Assembly: GCA_003342895.1 (NCBI GenBank)
Contig: PTFA01000035.1
Coordinates: 5,438,143 to 5,502,142, forward strand
Source of the DNA: Casuarius casuarius
Taxonomy: Eukaryota > Chordata > Aves > Casuariiformes > Casuariidae
Direction of reading: 5' to 3'
DNA length: 64,000 bases
Shown: positions 13,901 through 27,215 of the stretch, piece by piece
Position numbering within the stretch: position 1 is the stretch's first letter
Layout of the letters: each line of letters begins with the position of its first letter
Position numbers and translations under genes: made by a program
The notes under the pieces: model-generated
Told to the model about the DNA's origin: nothing
Databases searched by the model: none
The model's input: only the letters and a program-made list of their open reading frames with translations

Positions 13901-14860
13901 TTCTGCAGTTGGCCACAAGTTAAGAAAACAAAACAGAACATGTCCCCAGAATCATGACATTCACCTAAAATGTGTTTCAATGCAACATATTTTTACTGTG
14001 TTTTTATTGTTGTCTACTTTTAAGTTTTATCTGCAGCCACAAGAGCTAAAAACTCTCACCTTTTAAGTGAAATAGTTGAGGATTTGCAACACAGAAGTCG
14101 CAGCTTTCTGTGACTGCAGAATTTCTCAGAAGTACTAGAAATTGCAGAAAATGAAGAAAAAATTGAGTTCATCAAAGTTCAGACTGGTTTTCTTTAGTAA
14201 GACTGGAAGTATGAGGCAATCCTTGCCGTGTTAAGCTGGCAGTAGGACTATACAGTTTGAGGAGGGTATAGAGTGCAGATGCGTGCCGCCGAGGGCAGGA
14301 ATGCTAATTGGTCATCAGTGCATTAAAAGCCGATTCCAGTGTCACTGTTCTGTCCCTGACTGTGTCCTCAGGAGAACTGCAGGAGAGACGAGTGAGAGAG
14401 TATCTTTTTAAAAACAAGTATCTGCAGCCCGACATTGAGAATACAGCTGGTCACAAATGCTGGGCAGTTTTGTTTGGTGCTCTGTTTTGCTTATGACTGT
14501 TTTGAAAGTGAGTTAAAAGAAAGCGTTATTCTTTTGTTGTTTCTGGTATTTTTATCACTGATCATAATTTTTGCTTGGGTTCAGCTTCTTCTGTTTGTAA
14601 CCACCGTAGGCGTATGATTACCTCTGTCTGAGAGGACCTGAAATTATAACCTGCAAATTTCACTGAGGGGGAGAAGCAGCTCAAAAATCAACATTTATCA
14701 ATTAAAATAAAATCCTGCCGAGCCTATTTCTCTTGCCTTACTTTAATAAACTGCCGTGAATATTCTGTTCACAAGTTATAGATTGGTCCTTTGTGATTTG
14801 TCCCAAATTGCTCCGGTAACTAACTGTTCTCCCCCTGTTCTTTGTTGTGGCTGAGCTGTG
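10961..14860. other. AT-rich gene-free DNA
   Basis: No gene is supported. At 13,402-13,540 there is a short, more complex stretch bounded by an AG (GAGCAG) and a possible donor (CAG|GTATGG), but all three plus frames hold stops between them, so it is not a coding exon; a noncoding RNA exon cannot be excluded. No named repeat is visible. Confidence 0.6.
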
Positions 14861-14867
14861 CAGACAT

Positions 14868-14880
14868 GGGGGGGGGGGGG
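14868..14880 (+). repeat. Run of 13 G
   Basis: An uninterrupted 13-base G homopolymer follows CAGACAT. Such runs are length-variable, error-prone in sequencing and able to form G-quadruplex-type structures. The true length may differ from what is written. Confidence 0.9.
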
Positions 14881-15734
14881 CCTGGTTTGCTTTTTTGTGC
14901 TTTGCTTGGTTCTTTAGATGCTCAGCCTGGAATTTCAAAGCAAAGGAAGGTTTACATAAAGAAGAGAGACTTCAATTTCAGATTGCAAGGGTTCGATTCG
15001 ATATTTCAAGTAGCTGTGATTTTCACTATTCCAGCAAGGGCGTAATTAATAATCATGAAGATGTATCAATCTCCAGTAATTTGGCTGGGACGCATGTATG
15101 TGTGCATGTGTATTGAAATGTCTGTGCTGCGTTCTTGTATCTGGAAATAGGTTGTTGCTTGTCTCTCATGACGCTGTCAAAATACTTCAATTAAGAATAT
15201 GTATAATCTGTGTTTTTTCACCACACTTTCCTTATTTTTTCCTGAGCTATATTCTGGTAAGTTGTTCTGCTCTCAATATGAACCCACTTGGTCCGTCTTC
15301 CCCCCTAGCCTCCAAGGATTTGGTCCGTGAGGGGGAAGTGTTTAAAAATACTCCCAGTTACGCTAGAACAGCCTGTATCCTTTCCATAGAGTAACTGACA
15401 TCAGACTTCTGGGTTCACAAAATGGTCAACAAAAGATCAGTAAAAACATCTAAGGATTCTGAAGGACAAACGTATTTTTTCCTCCTTCCTTTAAAGGGAA
15501 AATGTGACTTTTCAAGCAGGAGTGAATTTTCAGACTTTGTGGAAGCCTGACACGTACCTCTTATTAAAATCAGTAGGATTATGTATTCTGAAGAACTGCC
15601 CGACTTCTTAAAATTTTCCCCTCTGAGGAAACACACTGCTCTTCTGTAACACCAAGTTGAAGTGCAGATGAAACAGTCCTGCACATGAGTGGGACTAAGG
15701 GGAGAAAGGGGAATTTCCTCCCTTTTTTCCCCCT
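14881..15734. other. Gene-free DNA left of a CpG-rich island
   Basis: AT-rich sequence with no supported gene. Open frames of about 90 codons on both strands (15,098-15,394 plus; 15,415-15,684 minus) resemble nothing known. Composition rises sharply in GC at its right edge, where the next island begins. Confidence 0.6.
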
Positions 15735-16110
15735 GCCTCTGTGCGGGAGCCTCCCCCGGGTGGCTCCTGTGGTGGGGCCGGGGTCGGCCCCCGCTCCAGC
15801 CTGGGGGCTGCGGGGGGAGAGCTGCTTAGGCTGGGACTGGGCGCCCTAGGGAAGACCCGGGGGCTGGTCGGGGCTGGCATGCGACTTTCAGGGCAGGAGA
15901 GTTTAAAGCAGGGGTCAGATTAGAGTAACGGGGCAAAAACTGAAAAGGGATGGGGACGTGGGCAGGAGGCTGCGCAGCAGCTCGGTGGCAGCGTGCCCGC
16001 CCTGTGCCAGCAGCGTGCTCCGAGGCGCTACTGCCGCCCGGCAGGGACAGCGGTGCCGGCCCGCTCGGCTCCAGCTCACCCAGGTCTCTCGCTGAAGCAG
16101 AAGGGATTTA
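15735..16110. promoter_or_regulatory. CpG-rich island
   Basis: This is an isolated GC- and CpG-rich patch in an AT-rich neighbourhood, with clusters such as GGGGCCGGGGTCGG and repeated CCCGG and GCGCAGC motifs. Islands of this kind in vertebrates usually escape methylation and mark promoters or distal regulatory sites. No TATA box, ATG-initiated conserved frame or convincing first exon is visible, so orientation is unknown. Open frames here on both strands (for example 15,915-16,370 minus) are a by-product of GC content. Confidence 0.5.
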
Positions 16111-17890
16111 GGAGCAAGCACCTGAAGCACATGGGCAAGGAGAGGGCGAGTGGGGGTGCAGAAAATTTCCTTAGCGCCCTGATTCGGTGGGCTCTGACAT
16201 TTCAGGGCAAAAGTTCTGCATGGGGCTTGGGAAGAGCACGGCAAGGAGTATATGCGCAGCGTTTCATGGCCAGGTCCTGATATTTGGGAGTCCCTGAGGG
16301 AGGCATGACAGCAGATGCTTGCAAACACATACAGCTTACAACCTTTGTTTACTACAGCGGTCCATACCAAGAGCTGGAGGGGCTACAGTACCGCGGGCTT
16401 TTCTTGACTTCGTGTTTCCCCTGCTATTTTTAAGAAACATTGAGAGAGGCTTTGGAGATTTTGTATGCCCTCATTTGAAACCACCACTGGATTGTTTATA
16501 AAAGTAGTGGTATTTTTAATACATGCACATGCAATTGGAAAACCATTAGTTATATTTTCTCACTCCTTTCTCCCATCCAACAAAGCCTGAGCTTCTTATA
16601 AATTGATATCTGCTAGGAACAATATTTTACACTTTCCAAATTTCTTGGCTTACTTTTGAAAGACTAAATCTTGAAATAATCATTTCCTTTTAAATAGAAT
16701 GCATTTCTTTCTTCTTGGCATATAAGATTGAAGGGGGAAAATAACACAGACTTTTTCCCTCAGCATTGGCTGCGTTCTGATAGAGCTATGCAAAACCTCT
16801 CGCAGCGTTACGAGTATATTGTTTCCTCTTTGTTGAATGCTAGTAGATTTTTTTTTTTGGCTGTATAGCTCCTTTTCCTATTTGAAACAGAAACTATCTC
16901 CGAGTTTGGAATTTTCTTAATGTGCTTACTTTGTTTATAGAATATATGTAAGTTCTTTGGAAGGACCAGTAAAGGTGTAGGCCCTTACAGAAATGTCTCG
17001 CTAGGCACCTCTTCCCCATCCCTCCGATGCAGTTATCTCCTGGCTCTTTTCAGGCCCTCTTCCATTCTCACTGTTTCACTGATGCCCCCTTCTGCCTTTC
17101 TTGCCTCATATCAGGGAAAATCTTATTTCAGGATTACCCAGACACGGTATGGCCTAGGAAGTTGAATCTGGGTTTGATTACTGCTTGGTACTTTTTGGGA
17201 CAGGCCCATCCCTATTGTTTTTGTACCAGTGTTTCCTTCATGCTTGAACCATTAACACTTTCTGCAAGTAGGAACCCTATGAATGCAATAGAAGTACACT
17301 CAACGAAGAATGTGCAGTTTGTCTGTTCCTTGTATGTAAAGTACATGACCAAACTAGCTCTAACAAGCACATTTTGCTACATGCATTTCTTTTAATTATG
17401 TGCTCACTGGTGAATTTTTATTTGAAGTATCATACTGAAAAAAACTTATCCTTGCTCCCCCCCACCCATAAAAAGATAGCCTTGCAAAGTTTAGACCAAA
17501 CTCTATGGTTCTTCTTGCTCACATAATCCTGCCTTTTCCAACAAACCCTTTAATACAGTGCAAGAGTGCACATACCCTTTTCATTCTGAGATATTTTGTT
17601 TCCTGGCCTGTGTCTGTGCCATGCTTCTACAGCACGCAGCAGAAAGAGAAGTTTCCCAGAGACACTTCTCTGTCTTGCCTTGCCAGAGAGATCCAGCTGG
17701 AGAGATGAGAAAACTACTCTGATCTGCCTTCGCCGCCGGTGCTGCCCTTGAGCAATCAGGCCTTGTTGGCTGCATTTTTGCAGCCCACGCTCTGCTAGGA
17801 AAGAAGTGAAACCATCAGTTTGTGTCTCATAAATCACCAGTTTTAATTGGTTTTGGGATGTGACTGTGGCACTAAATGACTTCAAATCCG
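16111..17890. other. Gene-free DNA
   Basis: Mixed then AT-rich sequence. A plus-strand open frame at 17,027-17,395 (about 122 codons, rich in F, L, S and C) shows no domain or conserved pattern. No RNA gene or named repeat is seen. Confidence 0.6.
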
Positions 17891-17895
17891 AAGGT

Positions 17896-18060
17896 GTGTG
17901 CCTGCCCTTAGAAACCTGTTCAGGAATGGCTATTCTGCTAGGAATGCCTGTGTGAATACTCTTACTGTATGTAGCACACCAGGGGCTACTCTACCATGGT
18001 CAGGAATAGCCATTCTGGGAAAAGACCACATGCAGGTAAGTCCTCACTTTCTGAGGTCTG
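17896..18060. mobile_element. Probable old DNA-transposon relic
   Basis: CAGGAATGGCTATTCTG at 17,921-17,937 recurs as CAGGAATAGCCATTCTG at 18,002-18,018, and each motif is itself nearly self-complementary. Between them lie AGCACACCAGGGGCTACTC-type blocks. Repeated GGAATAGC/GGCTATTCC motifs at this spacing are typical of ancient nonautonomous DNA transposons that I associate with sauropsid genomes. I cannot name the family, and no terminal repeats or target duplication are clear. Confidence 0.4.
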
Positions 18061-21040
18061 TCATCCCCTGGGGAATTCCTGAAAGCCTCTTCTCCGTGTA
18101 GATAACTAAGAGTTCACCCAAAGTGTGGATACTTCTATAAAAAAGACGTCAAGTCCAAAGAGTGTAGGTGCTTGGGTGATCAAAAATCAGAATTTCTACT
18201 TGCAGGATACTCTGCCAATTCAAAAGAGGGGTGAGAGGATGAAGGCTGCTTTGATTCAGAATGAAAAGAAAAAAAAATCAACTTCCTCAGGAAACATTTT
18301 GAAGGAAAGAAGATGGCTGCAGATATGATTATGGTTTTTCAAATTTAATGCAAAGATTGTAACACTGCTGATACTGGTTGCAGTGGTACAGTACTACTGT
18401 GGAAGAATATTTTAGTCACTACACTGTCTTTTTGTTTTTAAATTATTAAGTATAGTTGCCACTTAGCATGGAATAATCTCTCTTCTAGGTCAAAGTCTTC
18501 TGCTTGTGCTGCAATGTCAGTTTGACATAAAATGACTTAATGACTAAAAACAAAATTGGTACAATATTTCAATCCTTATCATGTTGGGTTGCTGGCAATA
18601 CTAATATGAAATATGAGCAATTTAGAAATGAAAAATATTAATATTTTTTGTTTAAAAGCCATTAAAATAATCCTTCCTCTCAGGAATCTGTTAATACATT
18701 TCAAATGAAACTTTAGTTTCAACAAAACATGCCTTTGCTTTTCAACAAAGAAAGATAACAGGAAACATTTCCAGCCAAAGTTCAGTAGAACTTCTGTACC
18801 TTAAGTAAGTTTGCTCCTAGCTCCTAGCATAGCTGTCCCTCAGAATAAAACTCCTACTCCTCACTGTAAACAGCAAACAACATAAAATGAACTGAAAGAC
18901 AGAGCAGCTTCCCACTGCCTCCTGCTCAAGAGATGTTGACATATAGGAGTGGCAAAGAGGAAGGTGCAAACAGATGAAAATCCCAGCTGAATGAGTGAGT
19001 TTTTAATCTTCTTGCACCTGTTTCCAGGGTGGAAGTGTGAGAGTGATCGGGTGCAGAAAGGAATGTTACAACCTGGGCAGCAGGATGTAAGTGGAGGCAG
19101 AAGTCCCAAGGGGAGGGTGGGGGGAGCAAGAATTGGCATCGTATTTCAGACCTTGGATTTGGAAGAACCATGGTATTGAAGACATCTGTCAAATCATTAA
19201 AGAGTAGCACTTAGGGGAGGAGTTTAGCAGGAGAAGAGAGGGATTTACATGCACCAGCCCCGACTATGAATGCATCAGCTTTTGAAATCATTTTAATTTC
19301 CCGGAGATGTTGCTCTGAGAGTGTAGTAATGACTCTGCTAGGTGGGTTTCATGCACAGCACAAGGTGATCTTACCTCCAGAGATATTGGCTTGTGCACAA
19401 GGCTGAGCTCTAAGTAGGTAAATGTGGTTGGCTGAAAATAAGATTTGTCCTAGTTGTTTCACTTGTGAAAATTAGCTTTGCAGTGTTTCTGGAAAACTTG
19501 CAAATCTGCCCTTTTTTATTTGCTTCTAGCTGGGTCTGAAGTCAGGTACTTTATTACTAGCGATGGAGACTTTAAGGCAGCGCAGGTACTGCATAGTTCT
19601 AGCCTGGTTGCATTCACAGCCCTTTGAAATGATGCAGACCAGAAATGAACTGCCAGTGGTGTTTAAAACCCCATGTTATTGCTATAAATCCTTGGAGTTT
19701 TTTCCATCCACTCGCTTTTGGGTGGACTCCTAACAAGTTTGACAGGAGCATTGGACATTTTTGATATATGGCATCAGGTCCATTAGTTCAGAAATCCCAC
19801 ACAGAAGCTTGTTTTCAGAAAGAGAGAAAATAAGATTAAACAGGACAGGGAATGCTGTTATGAAAGAATGAAAATATTTTCATTACTAGGGTATTTGTAT
19901 GTCAACAGCTGATAGGGAATGATGTGAGACATTCCCAGAAGGACTCCCAAAGACTTTTCCTTGTGCTATAGACCAATTAGCAGAGCCCAGATTAAATGAG
20001 CAATGTCACTATGCTTCTTGCAATGTTAAAAAATAAGAAGTGTGATATTCAGTCCCTTTATCTAATAAATATTTGCTTGCTTTTATCCTTGTGACTTTCA
20101 TTAGATTACATGCAAGAGCTCTACATTTTCAAGTAGTGTAGGAGAAAATGTTAGCTTGTCCAACACAACTGAAAAGCAGGGAGAGATTATATAGAATGTG
20201 CTAACACAGGACTGTGAGACTTTTCGGGTGACTTCACGAGTTAGTAAAGGAGGAAATGAGCAAATTCAGTTTCAGACTCTGCCACCCACCTCTCCTGAAG
20301 CAGCCCTTGAACTGGCCCAAAAGAAATTGCTTGATTAGTTATTTCCGTATCTTAAAGTGGCTTAGAGATATTTTAATCTTTTCGTAGAGAAAACAACTGA
20401 ATGATTAGATTAAAGGTAGCAAAAAAAAATAGCGTGATAAACAAATTGGTTTACAGTGTTCCTTTTCTTTCTTAGCAGCTTCTGGATTCCACTGCAGAAG
20501 TGTGACAATACCCTTCCCAAGCTTTACCTGCCTCAGATTTTATGAATTAATGTTTGTTTGTTTGAAGTGGCCAGAAGAAATATTGTTATAGGCTTAAAGA
20601 GCATTAGCATTTCACTGAGTTTAGTTCTAGGGTATCTTTTCATTTCCGTATGTTCGAAGATTTGCACGACTTAGATCAGAGCCAGTTAGCCATTATTTCT
20701 CTCAGATACCCTAATGCAGTCATTTCTGTTGTAGTTCAGAATCAGATGGCTCATTAGGAAGTGGTGTTGCCTGTGTGACTTGTCAGTTATGTGCATCCAT
20801 TAAAAAAAGGTAGAAATAGTGGAATCCGTTTCGATTTCATGTTCTCACTTAAAGGGCTTGCGTTCCACACGGCCATCTCATCCATGTCGTTTGGTTTCTA
20901 CATGTTTATCCACTGGATGTTTTCACCTTATCTTTACCTTCTCCCTCGAAGCTGTTTTCTCACTAATTGCTGTTTCTAAATGTGAGGCATCGGACGTCTG
21001 TTTCTCAGGTCAGAGAATATTAGTAATATTGTAGTAAGCC
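18061..21040. other. AT-rich gene-free DNA
   Basis: No gene, island or nameable repeat. Minus-strand open frames around 18,861-19,210 overlap in two frames and are only about 90 codons. A fairly repeat-free part at 20,450-21,000 contains overlapping plus-strand open frames of 62 and 71 codons with no recognisable content. Confidence 0.6.
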
Positions 21041-21049
21041 CCGAGACAG

Positions 21050-21180
21050 GGTCAGGATTGTACTGTCCAATGCAGTGTACATACACATGGTCATCCCTGC
21101 CCTGAACAGCTTACAGTGATGTCTGAACTGGGTATTTCAAAAGGGTCTAAGTAATTTGGGCGCAGGATGCAAATGGAAAA
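21050..21180 (+). repeat. Probable ancient amniote interspersed-repeat relic
   Basis: The wording TGGTCATCCCTGCCCTGAAC followed by AGCTTACAGTGA, then TTTCAAAAGGGTCTAAGTAA and a following ATTTGGGCGCAGGATGC, resembles two blocks widely scattered in sauropsid genomes: a 'TCCCTGCCC...AGCTTACA' block and a 'TTCAAAAG.GCCTAAGT.A.TTAGG' block. The match is from memory and approximate. It would be a very old, fragmented insertion with no function visible here. Confidence 0.35.
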
Positions 21181-24100
21181 CAAGTGTAATTGTGCCCATC
21201 AATCACATAGGCAACTTTGACAATCCCATTCTACATCTTTTGTTATTATTATTAATTTGGTTAAGAATATATTGTTTGATAGGACCATCCGTCAGAACAT
21301 CTATTTCAAATTTTTCTCTTCATCTGGCTTGTATTTTCTGTTTTCACAATAAGCTCCAGGATACCTTGTTTTGGAGATACTGAAGAGTTGCAGTAAGAGT
21401 AAATGTAATTCCCTTTCCTAATGCTTTTTCAAATCTTGTTCTGAAATTCACGGATTTCTTCTTTTCACTGTCCTTTGTCCTGCAAGTCCCCAGTTTTGGT
21501 AGGGCAATTTTCAATGTGTCTGTGTATTTTTTGCAGTTTTTCCCTACTTATCATGTGGGCAAGCCTATAAATATGTTCAGTAGAAAGCATTTTTCTTCTA
21601 CTATTCTTGAATTGGTTTTAATCTGCTAATATGGAGAGTGCTTGTCCCTCTCTCTGTCCCAGCTGAAATAACACAAATAGAAAAGGGGTGTTTTCCCCTT
21701 CCCTCCCCTTCCCACTCAGAAGTCCCCAGATCACCAGGGTACTTTCCTGGGAAGGAGTAAAACTCCCTGAATATTGCTTCCCGTGTGGGAAGAGGAGCAG
21801 ACCTATTGCAGGTTTCAGATGAATGGACTGTTCCTTTCCATAAGGAGGATGAGAGTGAAAATACAGAAGTTAAATCAGTATCTAATGCTGACTGTCTAAT
21901 AATCAAGTTTGAAGTGGCCTCTTCTCACCCCTATGGCTTGCTGGGATCGCTTGGAAGACGAGTGACTGCAGGGTTACACTGAGGGTGGGGACACGCTAAC
22001 AAGAATGCAATGAATAACTTGACAAAACTGTGCAGTGCTCTACCCAACGCAAGGAAGCCTTCACCTCTTGCTGCAGTTTTTTGGCATTAAAAAGACTTTA
22101 TCTTCAAGTAACATGTCGAGTGTAAGGTGAATTGCAAAAGAGGAATGCAGACAGCTTCTCCTATCAGCACATTGTTTTGGTTATGACTCGACTGGATTTT
22201 TGTAAAATGCCTTGGGAGGGGGGAAGAAAAAAGCACGTCCTTTGTTTTTTCTTGATTAATCAAACGAGCTTATTAGGAAATTAACACTTCCGAGGATTAA
22301 AAAATAATTTTCATGCTATTTTAGTTTTCATATGACCTCAAACATTGTAGCAGGCTGTCTAAACAAAAGTATCCAAACCAAGGAAAGCTCTTGCCTCTCT
22401 GGCTGTAAACACAAAGGTAAGGGGACAGGATCCAGCATTGTCAGCAGTTGTATAGAAGATTTATTTTGAGACAGGAATATTTTTAGGTCTGACTTGTGGG
22501 GGGTGGCTGTGGCTCTCACAGAATTCTCAATATTGGCAAGACCAAAATTCTCAGCAAATCACGTTTTCTATGAATTTGTTTCTGCTTTGTTTCTGGGTTA
22601 TCTGACAGCTTCTGCAAATATTAACTGCTGTTTTGTGACTTGTACTAGATGATCATTGTTAGAATTGCCTGCTTGTCGGGATGGGTATCTTATACTTCTC
22701 TCTCCTAAGTAGATCAGTGTTACTCTTAAAATTAGATTACTAGTGTGAAGAGCCTCCTGGAAAATTCATCTTTTTCGGTATTCAATTAAAATGTGCTCAT
22801 GCATTTTCTCATTCATGTTTGCAGAGAATGAGCAAAAAACCATGAATGTGGCTGATGTTTTTTAAATGAGCTCTTTCGCAGTTCCAGCACTGAGAATTGC
22901 TAGGAGCTTTGTATGGGCTGCGTACTTTGCATTGCAGAAACGGACCTCGCCGATTGCTCTGCTCTCAGTATGATTCTTTCCTCTTAATCTTTCTCTGGTC
23001 AGATTTGCCACCATACTATCTTGTTCTGTTCTTGTTCTGTCTGCTCCAGTCTTCTTCCTCTCTCCTGTGGTCTTTCTTAACCAGCTTTCAGCCCACAAGA
23101 GGCTCAGCCGTTGCCTGAAATGTTCCTGCACAGTTAGTGGCCTTCCCATTCTGTGGGTTTGCAGTTTATACTCCAAGAAGTAGGACCATGCTGTACTTCT
23201 AAGGTAACTGTTCTGAAATGTGGAAACCAAAGACTCTAATTTCAAAATAATTTAAAGATCAATTAAAATATAGGGTATTATTTTGATGATAAATTCCATC
23301 CATGCTTCACGGACCTGAGGTCCCCTACAAACAGTCAGAGAACTCACAGAGCTCTCTGCATTTACTGGCTTTCACAAAGCAGGGAGTGAATTAGGGGGAA
23401 GTATGTTCTGTTTCACTTTTCCTGAAGAATAGAAATGTTAAATAAGCAAAATAGCAAGCATCCACATTGCTGGGGAGGGGGAGGTAGATATTTACACTCG
23501 TTCTGTGATGTACAAATGAATAACATTTTTGTAAATGCTTGAATAATGGGGACTGTGATTGAACACACTTTTTCCTTGCCAGCAGTATCCCAGCTGGGCC
23601 CTGCCCTTTATCCGTGGAGACCATCCCAGGTCCCTTGTCTTGCTCTTTTTTTTCTCTCCTCTAGGATGTAACTACCAGTTCTTACTGAGGCAGGGTCATA
23701 ACGAAATGAGTGATTATCTAGTGTGGTCCAGTGCCTTTAATGAAACTATTTGAGTGAGTAAGGGACAGCGTGTGTGGGTATGAGTCAGCCTGGAACTGCC
23801 TGTTCTCTGCAGGGCAGCCTTCGGGAGGGGGCGGCGGGGGGCGTCCGCAAGGATACTGGGGAGAAGGTTACTGCGGGAAACTTGTGTTATTTGCTCACTG
23901 GTGAAAAGACAGGGAGGGAAATTCAGAGCTCCACACACTGGCAGTTCCCAAGCTGTATTTGGACAGGTACATAGTTGATCGTATCTGAGTATCTCAAGGA
24001 GCATTACACTCGTTAACAAGACAAGATTTGCAAATTCCTTGTCAGCAAATGCCTTTAGGAAGTGTAAAGCAGGAAATACAGAAAGGAGTCCCTGTCTCCT

Positions 24101-27100
24101 GATCCGCAGCCATTTCTGTGTTGCCTGAAGACCTTTCTTTTACCCTTCACAGTTGAGAGACATTTCCTGAGTGCAAGTGCTGCTTTTGGACTAATGCACT
24201 TATGTCACTGGAATAGCCAGAAAACAGACTTTGCGGTGGCTGGTTGTAGGAGTGTATTTGATACACAGATTGTATTTATAACTGTGAAGTTTTGAGGAGT
24301 TCCTAAGGCTAAAAATGGCTTAGAAATATTTCATATGTTTTATTCCTATCTTAACTGTGGATTAGACAAAAGTGGAATGATCAGCAGTGAAGAAATAACT
24401 ATTTTCCTGTGGCTGATTTTAATGTCTGTCCGTCCATATAAACAAGTGCATAACGCCCTCCTCCCCCATCACTCTATTTTTCTTTGAAATATACTCTATG
24501 CTAGATAAACCTCTGTTTTATTAATTGTAGGCAATGTAAAACTATACAGTTTACCAAAAAGAAATTAAAGCAAATGTTGAATAGAAGGAACTTCAGGTAG
24601 AAGCAAAGTTTGACTACTTTCCAGAAAGGACTGGGTCTCAGATGTGCTTATTTAGAGTGAGTCCTGTGAAAGCCCACGTGGGCAAACATATCTCTGTGGA
24701 AGCTGGCAGTGTTGGATCTTCTCACACAAAGCTTGAAGTTGGCTTCTTTTTTTTTTTTTAATTAATTTTGATGCTTTATGGTAAGAAGTAAGAGAAAAAT
24801 TGCACTGTACATACAACTCTGCACAGTCAGAGGGAGTCAACAAGGTTTCCCTTCCCTTTAACGTGAGCTGTTAGCCAAAAAAGAACTCATCTGACAGGTG
24901 AAATGTTCTGAAATACTGGAGATGTAGGAATGCTGCTCTTATCTGATAAATTCAGCATCCCTCTTGCAAATTTCTTTTCGTCCTCATCCTCTGAATAACC
25001 TGGGTTATAACAGCTGGGTATGGAACAACTCTGTCTTACAGATGCTGCAATTCAGATTATATTTTATTAAGCTGAAATGAGAGACATAGCAAACTCTCCC
25101 AGGGAGTTCAGAAGTTTCCACCCTTCTAGTAATTGCATACTATACAGGAAATGGAGGTTAAAAAAAATTGCAAAAAGTCATTCAGGGTATCTTCTAATAG
25201 AGTCACTACCTAGAAATAAGTTCTCATGTTCTTAGAAGTCCTCTGAAATGAAATAATCAAGGAATCCTGTTGGCAGTTATTGGTATTTGTCAGTAAATAA
25301 CGCGATGGAGGAAGGTAGCTGGTTCTCTCTCCAGTGCTGTGTCTGTCAGCAACTCGCCCTGCGGAGGTGCCCGGGTTGCAAGCCTCTCAAAGCTAGGCTC
25401 TCTAGGCCTCGGCCTGCTCCCGTTGCTGCACAGATGGATTGTTTTTTCTTCTTATCACAACTGCTTTCCCCCATAGACAGCATCTTTTCAAAAGTGCAAT
25501 ATTCACTATTCTTACAAAGTAGAATTGAAAATACTTCATGCTTTCATAATCCTACATACAAACAGACAAGAGCATTATAAATGTACTGCTTTCATCTCAC
25601 CAGAGTGATGTAAGATAAAAACTCAGCACTCCACTGAAACCAGAGATTGGGGTTGCTCTTGAACATACCAAATCTTTTTTGCTCTGGGAGTACAGCTGTG
25701 CTAGACACTGCAGTCCAGCCACCTGGCCTCAAAATACATCTTAAAGGAACAACCTTTTTCTACTTCTTCTCCCCCCTGCCCAAATGGCTATAAAAAAATA
25801 AATACTCTTGACAATAAGTCAATGTTGTTGGCTCCTGGGAACAGGGTTGTTTTGGCAATTGTAGATCATGACAATCACTGTGAAAGGGATACTCTATATT
25901 CAGTTTATGCTTTGTGCGGTTATTTTTCCAAACCTTAGAGTCATGGAAGTGTTTCATCCTTATTAGTGCCAGAATGCTCAGCTTCTTCCTTGGAGCGGAG
26001 AAAGAGAGGATTTTCTGATAAACTGGACACTTTGGTTTTTTGTTTTCTTCAGTGTCAGTGAGTCATTAACGGGTGTAAGGCTGAGGATCAGAAGGTGCTG
26101 TACCACATTCTCATTTCCTCTCATTGCCTATTTTCTACCTCAAACTGACCGCTATTAGCTTTATGCATGTTAAACAGCTTGTCACTTAACCTCTCAAAGG
26201 GAAGGAAATATTGCTTGCTATTTATAAATGAGGTACATTAAGCACAAGTTTCACTTAACCTGTCCGAATTTGTAAAGCTAGGGCTCTCCAAGTTCTGATA
26301 TTCTGTTTTTGCCTTCTGTGAAGTTACACTCTTATGTAACAGTGAGACTTAGACTTTCTTATTTGTGTTTGTCAAGTACTTCATGATCTGTCAGTGGAAA
26401 GGGCATTGTGGATGCTAATGTATTTTATTTGGTCTATTTTACAGGTCTGCAAACAAACAGAAGGCTGGAGATATTCCATTAAAATAACCATCTTCAGGTT
26501 TAAATAATTAGAAACACAAACATCTTAAGAAAAGAAGTTATAAATTGTGATGTTAACTTGATTGTATTTCCTTTTGAGGCTCCATTAGTACAGTAAATTA
26601 GTTACACTGCAAATCACAATTCAATTTGAAGTATTTTCTGTAGCTTTATCTTGTACCAGACAAAAGTAGTTCGTGATAGTCCCTCTTATGAAAACTGAAC
26701 AATATATAGTACATAAATTAAGCAAGTTAGAGTACTAGTGGGATAGTGTTATTACAAAGTACAGCTGTGTTAGCTCTTGCAGGATTGGTGACTAGTAGGA
26801 TGTTCAGGAAAATTCAGTTCATGCAGGACTTCGTATAGTTTAACCAATTTTATATAATTTATAAAGCGCATTTTAAAGTGCAGTTCAGATTAACATTCTG
26901 GAGTGGCCTTAAGTAGAAGAGAATCTGTGCTTTAGCAATCTGTCAGTAATATTAATATGCAGCAATAATTTTAATATAAAAACATTTATTCTACTGCATT
27001 CCTCCTAAAAAATGCATGCATAATTATTACAGTATTGCCACGGATTTAATGTGGAGGTGAATCTGACCCCGTATATGTGATGTTGCAAGTAGTCAGCAAA

Positions 27101-27215
27101 TCCACATTCATTAAGTTAAATTTTAGTTGAAGATGACATTTGAAGGCTGGTTGCATGATGAAACATGTCAAATCAGGAAATACAACGGATGCAATTATGT
27201 GTATCAGAGATGGTC
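21181..27215. other. Long AT-rich gene-free stretch
   Basis: No gene supported over about 6 kb. Items noted inside are a small G-rich patch with quadruplex potential at 23,824-23,844, a perfect 12-bp palindrome with a CACGTG core at 24,672-24,683, and a run of 13 T at 24,747-24,759. A minus-strand open frame at 22,862-23,245 (about 127 codons, rich in R, T and E) has no identifiable domain. The part from about 26,500 to 27,200 is especially AT-rich and looks like inert spacer. Confidence 0.6.
24672..24683. promoter_or_regulatory. Perfect palindrome with CACGTG E-box
   Basis: GCCCACGTGGGC reads the same on both strands. Its centre CACGTG is the class-B E-box bound by bHLH factors such as MYC/MAX, USF and the circadian CLOCK/BMAL pair. 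The surrounding DNA is AT-rich and not CpG-rich. Occupancy is unknown. Confidence 0.45.

Noticed and set aside
14990..15003. GGGTTCGATTCGA resembling a tRNA B box
   Set aside because: The trailing CC is missing and there is no A box or acceptor-stem pairing upstream.
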